A DNA stretch of 8,126 nt, taken from NCBI GenBank assembly GCA_001804165.1, contig MHFL01000018.1, forward strand, positions 1 through 8,126. The letters run 5' to 3'. The stretch comes from Omnitrophica bacterium RIFCSPLOWO2_01_FULL_45_10 (GTDB lineage Bacteria > Omnitrophota > Gorgyraeia > 2-01-FULL-45-10). Shown here one piece after another: positions 1-6,821 of this stretch (within the stretch, counting starts at the first letter, position 1; every line of letters begins with the position of its first letter). A program made the translations under genes and the position numbers. The notes below the pieces were generated by a model. It made no database searches, had not been told where the DNA came from, and saw only the letters and a list, made by a program, of their open reading frames with translations.

Positions 1-1333
1 CGTAAAGGTCGCCTCCCACCTGCCGCGCCGTGAACATGGCCCCGCTCAAATCAATTCCTTTAACGTCAGGCATCTTCTTTGGAAGGAAGCTCTCCTGTAT
101 CTTCTTCGCTATAGTTAGTTCATTTTCCAAGACAATCCTATGCTTCCATTCCGCGAGATATTTATAGAGGGTAAAGAATAGATAGATAAGGCCCATGACC
201 AAAATCGGAACAATCAGGTCCATCCATAGTCCAAAATAATTAAACATAAAAATAGTTAGCACCGTGAAAAGAATGATTGAGAGGATCAAGGCGGAAAGCC
301 CTCTTAAGGGTTTCGTCTTTAAACTGGTGAACGACAAAATTATTCCGAGCATAATAAGGATTGTCAAATTGGTTCCTCGCGGTAGGCGCTCGATGAAGCG
401 CCTGTTTAGGATGGAATTGAAGACCTCCGCGTGAATGCCTACGCCGGGATATAGCGGCTCAAAAGGGCTCGGATGCAGATCTCCTGTCCCTATCGCCGTA
501 AGGCCTACAATGCATACTTTATCTTTAAAGATTTTGGGTTCGAGGATAGGTTTCTGGCCCGAGAGGCGGGCGAAATAAGATTGCAGGACATCGATGTAAG
601 AACAGTGCCGGTAGGAAGAACCCCACCTTCCGGAAAAATTGATGAGTATATTCGAATTCTCATCCAACGGTATCTTCGCGTATCGCTTAAGCGAGATATA
701 TCTGCCCGGCCGAAAAGTCGCGTCGTCTTTTAAGTCTAGGCCCAGATAATCGCTTGCCATAAGGAAAGCTATGTGTGGATAGAATGTCTTTCCATATTTG
801 ATATAGAGAGGCGCTCTTCTGAATTTGCCATCGATATCAGGAATAATATTTATGTGGCCCGTTCCTTTTGAGCCATGGGTAAAACTTTCCAAACACTTCG
901 CGGCGTAATTGGATGCGGTAGTTACATTTGATTTACCCTGCTTATCTACCTCGAACGCGAAAGGCAGGTAGATCGGAATCCCCGAGTCAATCGCTTCTTC
1001 CATCTCGGCATCATGTTCGCTTGGTTCAGCAAATAGGATATCGAAAAAGACGGCCCTCGCGCCAAACTCTGACAGCGCCTTGAGCAGTATCGCGTGATAA
1101 TTTCTTTCGAAGGGAAAGCGGCCTAATTTTTTAATGGAATCTTCACCGATTTCTATGATGGCGACTTTATCTGTTACCGGAATAGGCGGGCGAAGCAGGA
1201 ATCTGAAGTCGACGGAAGATAATTCATAGATATCGAGCAGGCGGAAGTAAGAGACACAGAGAATCAGAAGAAACGCGGAAATGACGAGGAGATATCTTAA
1301 AACTTTTTTTATCGATTTGATTTTGCCTTTCAT
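1..1333 (-). CDS. CHASE2 sensor / SpoIIE-RsbU-type (PP2C-like) serine phosphatase, 3'-truncated by the window edge
   Basis: An open frame of 444 codons runs off the window at base 1 without a stop. Visible layout: a basic N-terminus, a membrane segment at about residues 11-30, and a CHASE2-like extracytoplasmic region at about 40-318, with VDFRFLLRPP near its start, FFDILFAEP at 96-104, GTGHINIIPDIDG at 157-169 and PGVGIHAEVFNSIL near its end. Closely packed membrane segments follow at about 322-392, then a helical linker. From about residue 401 the start of a SpoIIE/RsbU phosphatase domain appears: ENELTIAKKIQESFLP, then VGGDLY at 439-444, whose Asp442 matches the first metal-binding aspartate of the family. 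Such enzymes dephosphorylate STAS antagonists, and a STAS and an RsbW-like gene lie upstream in the same operon. The start is ATG at 1333, 24 nt after mlaD; TTG at 1336 is the only other candidate in the short leader. No Shine-Dalgarno sequence is visible, so coupling to mlaD is likely. The rest of the catalytic domain is not visible. Confidence 0.88.
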   Translation of the reverse strand, partial: MKGKIKSIKKVLRYLLVISAFLLILCVSYFRLLDIYELSSVDFRFLLRPPIPVTDKVAIIEIGEDSIKKLGRFPFERNYHAILLKALSEFGARAVFFDILFAEPSEHDAEMEEAIDSGIPIYLPFAFEVDKQGKSNVTTASNYAAKCLESFTHGSKGTGHINIIPDIDGKFRRAPLYIKYGKTFYPHIAFLMASDYLGLDLKDDATFRPGRYISLKRYAKIPLDENSNILINFSGRWGSSYRHCSYIDVLQSYFARLSGQKPILEPKIFKDKVCIVGLTAIGTGDLHPSPFEPLYPGVGIHAEVFNSILNRRFIERLPRGTNLTILIMLGIILSFTSLKTKPLRGLSALILSIILFTVLTIFMFNYFGLWMDLIVPILVMGLIYLFFTLYKYLAEWKHRIVLENELTIAKKIQESFLPKKMPDVKGIDLSGAMFTARQVGGDLY

Positions 1334-1357
1334 CAATGGAGTTATTCGGATGAAGTT

Positions 1358-1975
1358 CTATTTCGTCTTCACCAGCAATTTCCACGGATGCTTTTTTATA
1401 TCTTCACTGAATTCTTTAAAATTTAACGCTGTGGCCTCCAGATTTACGGCTATATTGTCTATTCTCGCTCTATTATCCGCGACAACTCCGGTTACATTTT
1501 CTGTCAATTTTTTAACCTCTATCAATGTCTTATCAAGGTTCTCCGCTATTCCGTCCGCCTTCTTCATCAGCTTTCTCATCTCAATGGGATCCTCGCCTAA
1601 GAGGATCGCCCCTTCATGCACGAACGGCTTATCGCGAGAGCCGGCGGTAAGGCCTACGTATGCGTCTCCTATCATTCCTGATGTGGATATGAAGGCGATG
1701 GAATCCTCTCTCACCCTTGCCTTCTTATCCAGGGCCATAACTAGTTCTATCCTGGTATCCGGGGAGTAATTGAACCCTATCTTCTCAACGCGGCCCACCT
1801 CAATGCCTGACAGCTTGACTATCGAATCCTGTTTTATCCCTTCCGCGTAACTGAAGTAGGTCTTGATTTTATACGGTTGCGCGCTAAAGTCCGTAGTCTT
1901 CACCCAGAAAATAACTCCCACAAGAAGCGCTAACGCCACAACTATTCCTGTTTTTACTTCATTCGTCATCTTCAT
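1358..1975 (-). CDS. mlaD: MlaD-like MCE-domain substrate-binding protein of a lipid ABC transporter
   Basis: A 205-residue protein with the standard MlaD plan: a short cytoplasmic tail, one membrane anchor at about residues 8-27, and an MCE domain at about 37-115 containing YAEGIKQDSIVKLSGIEVGR and SGMIGDAYVGLTAG. The C-terminal part (about 125-190) is predicted to be helical or coiled-coil and ends in the HPWKLL motif common in MCE proteins. In the family, MlaD forms a periplasmic hexamer on MlaE and passes phospholipid between inner and outer membrane carriers. The ATG at 1975 has an AAGGAG ribosome site at 1984-1989, eight bases away, the strongest signal of the three transporter genes. 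It starts 22 bp after mlaF. No MlaC or MlaA gene is in the window. The stop is TAG. Confidence 0.93.
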   Translation of the reverse strand: MKMTNEVKTGIVVALALLVGVIFWVKTTDFSAQPYKIKTYFSYAEGIKQDSIVKLSGIEVGRVEKIGFNYSPDTRIELVMALDKKARVREDSIAFISTSGMIGDAYVGLTAGSRDKPFVHEGAILLGEDPIEMRKLMKKADGIAENLDKTLIEVKKLTENVTGVVADNRARIDNIAVNLEATALNFKEFSEDIKKHPWKLLVKTK

Positions 1976-1997
1976 AAAAAAGTCTCCTTTTTAGAAT

Positions 1998-2795
1998 TTA
2001 TCTTATCAGATGCTCCAGATAATCGTCTTTCTGCTGGAAGAATCTTATCGGCCCATCGGGACTTCCGGAGATAAATTGCTGGACCATCTGATTCGAACTA
2101 TTCCTCATCTCATCCGGCGTCCCCACTTGAAGCGCGCGTCCTTCGTAAAGCATCCCTATCCTGTCGCCAATGGAAAATACGCTCTTCATGTCATGCGTAA
2201 CCACAACGCTTGTTATTGAGAGTTTCTTGGATAAGTCAAGGATGAGTTTATCTATGACGCCCGCGACGATTGGGTCGAGTCCGGCCGTGGGCTCATCATA
2301 AAACACTATTTCCGGATCCATAACGATGGCGCGCGCCAATCCCACGCGTTTACGCATTCCGCCTGAAAGTTGGCTCGGCATGAGGTCTTCGAAACCTCTC
2401 AGGCCCACAAGCTCCAACTTCATCTTTACAACTATATCTATAACGCTCTTTTCGAGTTTCGTATGTTCTTTCAGAGGAAGGCTCACGTTCTCTCCTACGG
2501 TCATCGAATCGAATAGCGCCGCGGACTGAAAACACATCCCTATCCTCTTCTTCAATTTATCCATCTCATCCTCATTCAAAGCGGTTAAATCTTTCCCTAA
2601 AAGATATACTTTCCCGGAGTCAGGCTTGAGAGCGCCTGTGAGATGGCGAAGAAATGTGCTCTTACCGCATCCCGAACCGCCCATTATCACGAATGTCTCG
2701 CCCTTATATATTTCAAGGCTTACTCCGTTCAGGATCATCCTGTCGCCGAACTTTTTTGTTAAGCCGTCTGCCTTTATTACAACTTCTTTATCCAT
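1998..2795 (-). CDS. mlaF: MlaF-like ATPase of the MCE lipid ABC transporter
   Basis: A 265-residue ABC ATPase, of normal length for MlaF. Visible motifs: Walker A GGSGCGKST at residues 39-47, Q-loop near CFQSAALFDSMTVGENV, signature LSGGM at 143-147, Walker B IVFYDE at 163-168 followed by the D-loop AGLDP, and the switch histidine in VVVTHDM at 201. The C-terminal FISGSPDGPI is the Mla/Mkl-family tail motif that separates it from other ABC importers. It would drive phospholipid movement with MlaE and MlaD at the inner membrane. In E. coli this subunit also binds the STAS protein MlaB, which matters because a STAS gene lies two genes upstream. The ATG at 2795 follows mlaE by 17 bp; the nearby GAAGG is only one base from the start, so initiation probably depends on coupling. 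Confidence 0.94.
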   Translation of the reverse strand: MDKEVVIKADGLTKKFGDRMILNGVSLEIYKGETFVIMGGSGCGKSTFLRHLTGALKPDSGKVYLLGKDLTALNEDEMDKLKKRIGMCFQSAALFDSMTVGENVSLPLKEHTKLEKSVIDIVVKMKLELVGLRGFEDLMPSQLSGGMRKRVGLARAIVMDPEIVFYDEPTAGLDPIVAGVIDKLILDLSKKLSITSVVVTHDMKSVFSIGDRIGMLYEGRALQVGTPDEMRNSSNQMVQQFISGSPDGPIRFFQQKDDYLEHLIR

Positions 2796-2812
2796 GCCTT
2801 CGCTTTAATATT

Positions 2813-3607
2813 TTATTTTTGCGTAAAATAGAATATGCCTGTCAATATACAATCGAAAAGTATAATGAAGATGAAACTTGTCACAACGCTCAAGGTAGTT
2901 GACTTCCCTACGCCCTCAGCGCCGCCTTTCGTTTTAAGGCCCATATAGCAGCCGACCATGGAGATTATAACAGCGAATACGAATGACTTCACCAGGCCCG
3001 TCCAGACATCCTTCCATTCCATGAACTGAAAAGAGAACGTTATGTATCTGTAAGGGTCGAGATGCAGGTTGAATACTCCGACTAAAAAACCTCCGAATAT
3101 GCCGAGCAGGTCCGCGAATAGGGTGAGACACGGCAGCATCACAAGAAGCGCGAGAAACCGCGGCACCACCAAAAATCTTATCGGGCTCAGGGCCATCGTA
3201 TCCAATGCCTCTATCTGCTCGGTCACCTTCATCGTCCCGAGTTCCGCGGTAATGGCGGCGCCTACCCTCCCGGCCACTACGAGCGCGGTGAGCACGGGTC
3301 CGAGCTCTCTGGCGACGCCGACTGAAACCATTGGCGCGACATAGATATTGGCGCCGAATCTCGAAAGTTGATAGGCGCTTTGCATGGCGATCACTATGCC
3401 TGTGAAGAAGGAGACGAAGGCCGCTATAATGAGAGAACCTACGCCCGCGAAGACCATCTGGTTGAATATACCTTCGCGCTTAGGTAATTTATTCTTGACC
3501 GAACCGATGATGATCCAACTTATCGTGTCAAAGAGCAGAGCCAGCGCCTCTATGACTTGCCGCAGGGTTCCTAAAATGATGCTTCCTAATCTCTCAAGGA
3601 AATTCAT
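2813..3607 (-). CDS. mlaE: MlaE-like permease of the MCE lipid ABC transporter
   Basis: A 264-residue, strongly hydrophobic MlaE-family permease. It begins with an amphipathic interfacial helix (FLERLGSIILGTLRQ) and carries the family core: GVARELGPVLTALVVAGRVGA at about residues 137-157, then EQIEALDTMALSPIRFLVVPR. Several further membrane helices follow, with the conserved GCYMGLKTKGGAEGVG motif near the C-terminus. It forms the membrane core on which MlaF ATPases and the MlaD hexamer assemble. Unlike MlaE relatives that carry a fused N-terminal STAS domain, this protein has none; a separate STAS gene lies immediately upstream instead. The ATG at 3607 is 14 bp after that gene and has no recognisable Shine-Dalgarno sequence, so translation is probably coupled to the STAS gene. 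Confidence 0.94.
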   Translation of the reverse strand: MNFLERLGSIILGTLRQVIEALALLFDTISWIIIGSVKNKLPKREGIFNQMVFAGVGSLIIAAFVSFFTGIVIAMQSAYQLSRFGANIYVAPMVSVGVARELGPVLTALVVAGRVGAAITAELGTMKVTEQIEALDTMALSPIRFLVVPRFLALLVMLPCLTLFADLLGIFGGFLVGVFNLHLDPYRYITFSFQFMEWKDVWTGLVKSFVFAVIISMVGCYMGLKTKGGAEGVGKSTTLSVVTSFIFIILFDCILTGIFYFTQK

Positions 3608-3621
3608 AATATATGGGGTGC

Positions 3622-3957
3622 TTAACTAAACGTCGAGACGGCCTCTTCCTCATTCGACATTATATCAAAAAGTTTTTCTAATTTTGTTATCTCGAAAAGG
3701 CTCCTTATCTTTGATGAGGGGTTGACCAGCCGTAAGCGCCCGCCGTAGGATCTCATGTTCTTCAAAACCTCGACGAGCGTAGCGAGACCGGATGAGTCCA
3801 CGTAAGTAACATTCGACAGGATTATCACTATCTTCGGCGTCTTTTGAGTTATGAGTTTATCAAATACCTTTTTTATGTCCGGGCTGGAATTTATGTCTAT
3901 CTCGCCGTCCATTCTGCAAACCGTTACACCGCTCTTCGTTTCTGTTCTCACCGGCAT
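3622..3957 (-). CDS. STAS-domain anti-sigma factor antagonist (RsbV/SpoIIAA type); possible MlaB equivalent
   Basis: A 111-residue single STAS domain of typical RsbV/SpoIIAA length. The signature is VDSSGLATLVE: Ser56 aligns with the serine that RsbW/SpoIIAB kinases phosphorylate in RsbV/SpoIIAA. Other family marks are GEIDINSSPDIKKVF and the GGRLRLVNPSSKIRSLFEIT stretch. In known systems the unphosphorylated form sequesters the kinase and a PP2C phosphatase restores it. The kinase-type gene is 19 bp upstream, and a membrane phosphatase gene lies three genes downstream. However, the next gene is mlaE, and E. coli MlaB is also a small STAS protein bound to MlaF, so it may be a transporter subunit, a switch protein, or both. 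The ATG at 3957 has an excellent AAGGAG at 3965-3970 with seven-base spacing. Confidence 0.92.
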   Translation of the reverse strand: MPVRTETKSGVTVCRMDGEIDINSSPDIKKVFDKLITQKTPKIVIILSNVTYVDSSGLATLVEVLKNMRSYGGRLRLVNPSSKIRSLFEITKLEKLFDIMSNEEEAVSTFS

Positions 3958-3976
3958 AATCTCTCTCCTTCTTTGG

Positions 3977-4396
3977 TCATTTCAATTTCTTCGTCATCTT
4001 TAGTTTATTACCGATTGCGTTGAATTCCACCTCATCCATCAACTTTTTTACCAGATACACCCCGCGCCCTGAATTTTTCATGATGTTATCGTTCGCGGTC
4101 GGATCCGGAAGCCCTAAGGGATCAAATCCTTTTCCTTCGTCCTCGACCACGACATTGATCTTATCGTCCTCTATCCAATAGGTTATCGTGACCGATTTGG
4201 CCTTATCGGACTCATTGCCGTGTATGATAGCGTTCCTCACGGCCTCCTCTACCGCAAGTCTTATGTCGAACATCCTATCATTATCCAAGTCATAGGATTT
4301 GAGGCTTCCCAGAATCTTGAGCGAAACTTCTCTCATGCGCCTTATGTCGCTTGGTATTTTTATTATCATCTTTCCCGTCTCTAATCTCAAATTCAT
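3977..4396 (-). CDS. RsbW/SpoIIAB-type histidine-kinase-like ATPase (anti-sigma factor or switch kinase)
   Basis: A 139-residue GHKL ATPase of RsbW/SpoIIAB length. The N-box is [13 protein letters not shown], with Glu51 and Asn55 in the positions of the catalytic base and the Mg-binding asparagine. The G1 box is DEGKGFD (86-92) and the G2 box is [15 protein letters not shown] (from 109). All kinase residues look intact, so serine phosphorylation of the adjacent STAS protein is plausible. No sigma factor gene lies in the window; the position usually held by sigma in Bacillus-type operons is taken here by mlaE. The ATG overlaps the accA stop as ATGA, implying translational coupling. A second in-frame ATG at codon 10 is possible, but the overlap favours the first. 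The true partner (sigma factor, transporter or other) cannot be read from the sequence. Confidence 0.9.
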   Translation of the reverse strand: MNLRLETGKMIIKIPSDIRRMREVSLKILGSLKSYDLDNDRMFDIRLAVEEAVRNAIIHGNESDKAKSVTITYWIEDDKINVVVEDEGKGFDPLGLPDPTANDNIMKNSGRGVYLVKKLMDEVEFNAIGNKLKMTKKLK

Positions 4397-5352
4397 TCTT
4401 TGTAAACGCCGATGGCTCTTATCTTCGCATATCGCATCTCGACGAGTTTCTCTTTCGGGATATTTTTAAGAAGAGCCAGATCTTTCTTCATTGCGTCTTT
4501 TATGTTTTGCGCGACCTCATGCGGGTTTCTATGCGCGCCGCCGAGCGGCTCCTGTATTATACCATCTATTATGCCCATCCCTAGCAAGTCTTTAGCTGTC
4601 AATTTGAGTGCGGCGGCCGCATCGGGGGTCTTTGAACGCTCTTTCCATAATATGGCGGCGCAGCCCTCCGGAGATATGACGGAATAGTAAGCATTCTCAA
4701 GAACATAGATCTTATCGCCCACACCTATTCCTATGGCCCCGCCCGAACCTCCCTCTCCTATCACGAAGACCAATATGGGTGTCTTTAGATCGGCCATCTC
4801 TCTCAAGTTATATGCAATCGCTCCTGCCTGGCCCCGTTCCTCCGCGCCAATGCCGGGATACGCGCCTGGCGTATCAACGAATACGACTATCGGCAGGTCG
4901 AACTTCTCCGCTAATTTCATAACGCGTATCGCCTTCCTATATCCTTCGGGATGAGCGCTGCCAAAATTTCTCTCCAGATTCTCTTTTGTATCCCTGCCCT
5001 TCTGATGCCCTAAGATAACCAGCCGCTCTCCGTCGAATTGCGCTAACCCGGCGACTATTGCCTTGTCATCCGCGAAATATCTGTCGCCGTGCAATTCGAC
5101 GAAGTCATTCATGAGCATATCTATGTAGTCCAATGTGTAAGGCCGTTTCGGGTGTCTGGCGATTTGAACTCTTTGCCATGGAGTGAGATTATCGTATACA
5201 TCCTTCCTGATTTCGCTTAACTTTTCCTCAAGTTTAGATATCTCCCCGGATATGTCTATATCCTTATGCGTTGTGTATGCCTTGAGTTCCTCGATCTTTC
5301 GCTCTAATTCAATTATGGGTTTCTCGAAATCGAGCCCCGGTAATATCGCCAT
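4393..5352 (-). CDS. accA: Acetyl-CoA carboxylase carboxyltransferase subunit alpha
   Basis: A 319-residue AccA, full length for the family. The alpha-specific N-terminal region ([18 protein letters not shown]) precedes the crotonase-like carboxyltransferase domain. It contains [59 protein letters not shown] and [13 protein letters not shown], ending with [16 protein letters not shown]. With AccD, not present in this window, it transfers CO2 from biotinyl-BCCP to acetyl-CoA, giving malonyl-CoA, the committed step of fatty-acid synthesis in the cytoplasm. The ATG at 5352 has GGAG at 5358-5361, five bases away. It follows the L,D-transpeptidase gene by 32 bp and overlaps the RsbW-like gene by 4 bp. 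Finding accA next to switch and lipid-transport genes rather than accD or dnaE is a notable arrangement. Confidence 0.97.
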   Translation of the reverse strand: MAILPGLDFEKPIIELERKIEELKAYTTHKDIDISGEISKLEEKLSEIRKDVYDNLTPWQRVQIARHPKRPYTLDYIDMLMNDFVELHGDRYFADDKAIVAGLAQFDGERLVILGHQKGRDTKENLERNFGSAHPEGYRKAIRVMKLAEKFDLPIVVFVDTPGAYPGIGAEERGQAGAIAYNLREMADLKTPILVFVIGEGGSGGAIGIGVGDKIYVLENAYYSVISPEGCAAILWKERSKTPDAAAALKLTAKDLLGMGIIDGIIQEPLGGAHRNPHEVAQNIKDAMKKDLALLKNIPKEKLVEMRYAKIRAIGVYKE

Positions 5353-5384
5353 CGTGTCTCCATAAAAAGGCTACATAAGGTTGC

Positions 5385-6215
5385 TTACTCTACTATCACT
5401 ACTTCCGTCCCTTCCGAAACTATCGCATAGAGTTCTTCGACGTCCGAATTCTTTAATCTTATACAGCCATCGGTGACGCTTTTGCCTATCGATTCCGGCA
5501 ACGTTGTTCCATGTATGCCATAGCCCGCCTTAGAGAGACCGAGCCATCTTGAACCGAGTATATTTCTTGGGTCGCCTGCGGCTATAACCCCTCCTCCTGA
5601 CGGATACCATGGAGGATCGATGACTTTATTAGTTATCTTCAGTGTCCCCGTAGGTGTGCAAGAATTTTTTCCCGTGGAGACTCTGTAGGTCTTCACGATA
5701 TTGCCGTCGGCCTTAAGCGTCAATATATTCTGCGACCTGTCCACCACTATGCCGAAGAGCGCTTTCGATATCTTCAATTTCCTTCCGACTACTATGGTAG
5801 TTTTGGTCAGATTATTTGCTTTAGTGATGAGTTCGACTGTCGTATTGAATTTTTTGGCTATTCTGGTGAGCGTATCTCCCTTCTGAATTTCGTAATGGAC
5901 AGAGTCGGGTGTAATTATCGGAGAGAATAACAGTTTGACATTCGTATTCTCAAGCGCCTCCTGAATATTCAGGATGTCATCTGAATTCGGAAAATTCTCG
6001 ACTGCTCTCTGATAAAGCCCCTTTGCCTTTAAGAGGTCCCCTGCATCGAGCGCCTTTTTGGCCCTCTCCAATAGAAGAGATTTTTCATCCGTGTTAATAT
6101 TTATACCGGCTGTTGATTTAAGATCTAAGGGCTTAACGATCATCCGGTAAAAAAGAAATACTGCCGATATGGCTAAAATAGAGGAGGCTGCGATTATGAT
6201 ATATCTCCTATTCAT
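5385..6215 (-). CDS. LysM-containing YkuD L,D-transpeptidase
   Basis: A 276-residue envelope enzyme when started at ATG 6215. Layout, counted from the TTG one codon earlier: a membrane anchor at about residues 6-26; a single TPR-like helical pair at about 45-92 (ERAKKALDAGDLLKAKGLYQ); a LysM domain at about 108-150 (YEIQKGDTLTRIAKKFN) that should bind peptidoglycan; and a YkuD catalytic domain to the C-terminus. The active-site pattern is clear: GIHGTT with His236, then SVTDGCIRL with the nucleophile Cys252 and Arg254. The family makes 3-3 cross-links in peptidoglycan or attaches proteins to it; which of these applies here is not decided by sequence. The ATG is preferred over TTG at 6218 because AAGG at 6222-6225 is six bases from the ATG and only three from the TTG. 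It starts 37 bp after the DUF212 gene. Confidence 0.93.
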   Translation of the reverse strand: MNRRYIIIAASSILAISAVFLFYRMIVKPLDLKSTAGININTDEKSLLLERAKKALDAGDLLKAKGLYQRAVENFPNSDDILNIQEALENTNVKLLFSPIITPDSVHYEIQKGDTLTRIAKKFNTTVELITKANNLTKTTIVVGRKLKISKALFGIVVDRSQNILTLKADGNIVKTYRVSTGKNSCTPTGTLKITNKVIDPPWYPSGGGVIAAGDPRNILGSRWLGLSKAGYGIHGTTLPESIGKSVTDGCIRLKNSDVEELYAIVSEGTEVVIVE

Positions 6216-6221
6216 CAAACG

Positions 6222-6226
6222 CCTTC
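6222..6226 (-). promoter_or_regulatory. Ribosome binding site that decides the L,D-transpeptidase start
   Basis: The minus strand reads GAAGG here, in a purine-rich run (AAAGAAAGAAGG). It is six bases before ATG 6215 and three before TTG 6218. The usual spacing favours the ATG as the start of the L,D-transpeptidase gene. Confidence 0.6.
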
Positions 6227-6252
6227 TTTCTTTAAAATCCCGTAATTCATCT

Positions 6253-6699
6253 TTATCTGTATAAAAGAAGTGAAACGACGATCCCGAGGGCAGCGCCTGC
6301 CAGAACCTCGACCGGGGTATGGCCGAGCAATTCTCTCAGTTTCTCCTCGTCCAGTTTTTTCTTCCAATATATATCATCGAGCATCTTGTTCAATATCTCC
6401 GCCTGCGTTCCCGCGGAGCGTCTCACGCCCTGCGCATCGAAAAGGACGATAAGAGTAAAGATGAGCGCTATGGCAAACATAGCCGAATTGAAACCGAAAG
6501 TCACTCCTATGGATGTAGCGAGGGCGGATACGCCTGCGGCATGAGAACTTGGCATGCCGCCTGTCCCCACAAACCATCTGAAGTTGAACCTCTTTTCTTT
6601 AATGACGCCCAGAATAACCTTTATTGTCTGCGCTATGATCCATGCCGCGCAAGAGGTCCAGAATATATGATTATTACCGAATTCGAGTATGCTTTTCAT
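6253..6699 (-). CDS. Divergent PAP2 family (DUF212, YuiD-like) membrane protein
   Basis: A 148-residue membrane protein of the DUF212/divergent-PAP2 family, full length. The family core is visible: GTGGMPSSHAAGVSALA (46-62), keeping the PSSH core of phosphatidic-acid phosphatases with His53; FDAQGVRRSAGTQAEILN (87-104); and LRELLGHTPVEVLAGAALG (121-139) with His127. Hydrophobic helices flank these at about 13-32, 54-88 and 129-147. The family resembles membrane phosphatases that act on lipid phosphates, but its substrate is not established. Neighbouring wall and lipid genes would suit a lipid carrier or phospholipid substrate, which is inference. It is the first gene after the promoter at 6722-6750. 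The ATG at 6699 has only a weak AGG about ten bases upstream. Confidence 0.9.
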   Translation of the reverse strand: MKSILEFGNNHIFWTSCAAWIIAQTIKVILGVIKEKRFNFRWFVGTGGMPSSHAAGVSALATSIGVTFGFNSAMFAIALIFTLIVLFDAQGVRRSAGTQAEILNKMLDDIYWKKKLDEEKLRELLGHTPVEVLAGAALGIVVSLLLYR

Positions 6700-6721
6700 A
6701 TTGACTTTGCCTAATTACCAT

Positions 6722-6750
6722 ATTATATTATAATGCCTTTAGTCACGCAA
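6722..6750 (-). promoter_or_regulatory. Sigma70-type promoter for the envelope operon, with two overlapping -10 boxes
   Basis: On the minus strand, TTGCGT (6750-6745) is followed after exactly 17 bases by a perfect TATAAT (6727-6722). A second perfect TATAAT overlaps it one step upstream (6732-6727), 12 bases from the same -35. The -35 matches consensus in only three of six bases. A transcript would begin near 6715, giving a leader of about 16 nt before the DUF212 start at 6699. This is the only gap over 40 bp in the window, and no later promoter was evident in the short gaps. Confidence 0.6.
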
Positions 6751-6803
6751 CTGTAATACGCCAGCGGACAGGCCCATAAAGGTGTACGTTAATGGAAGGC
6801 ATT
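6732..6803. repeat. Separated 8-bp inverted repeat upstream of the envelope operon
   Basis: AATGCCTT at 6732-6739 is matched by its exact complement AAGGCATT at 6796-6803, with 56 bp between. One arm abuts the -10 region of the promoter, so a two-site operator is conceivable. An 8-bp match in a gap of this size can arise by chance at roughly the ten-percent level, so this is weak. The arms are too far apart to act as a terminator, and no U-rich tail follows. Confidence 0.2.
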
Positions 6804-6821
6804 CGGTAAGCCCAAAAATAT

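Noticed and set aside
473..733. Plus-strand open frame of 86 codons at the left of the window
   Set aside because: The minus strand here encodes the CHASE2 domain without interruption; the plus-strand frame is a shadow.
1334..1360. Possible MlaD-CHASE2 fusion by read-through of a single TAG
   Set aside because: The two genes share a frame with only this TAG between them, but MlaD ends on the periplasmic side while the next protein begins with a basic cytoplasmic tail before its membrane helix, so a fusion would have conflicting topology. A proper ATG follows.
1281..1769. Plus-strand open frame of 162 codons
   Set aside because: It lies opposite mlaD and the start of the CHASE2 gene, has no recognisable domain, and mirrors the codon pattern of those well-supported genes.
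6319..6714. Plus-strand open frame of 131 codons
   Set aside because: It lies entirely opposite the DUF212 gene and its leader, and its translation looks like random coding with no family motif.
6751..6821. Rho-independent terminator after folE
   Set aside because: Only short imperfect pairings (such as CCAT with ATGG) were found, with no U-rich tract after them.
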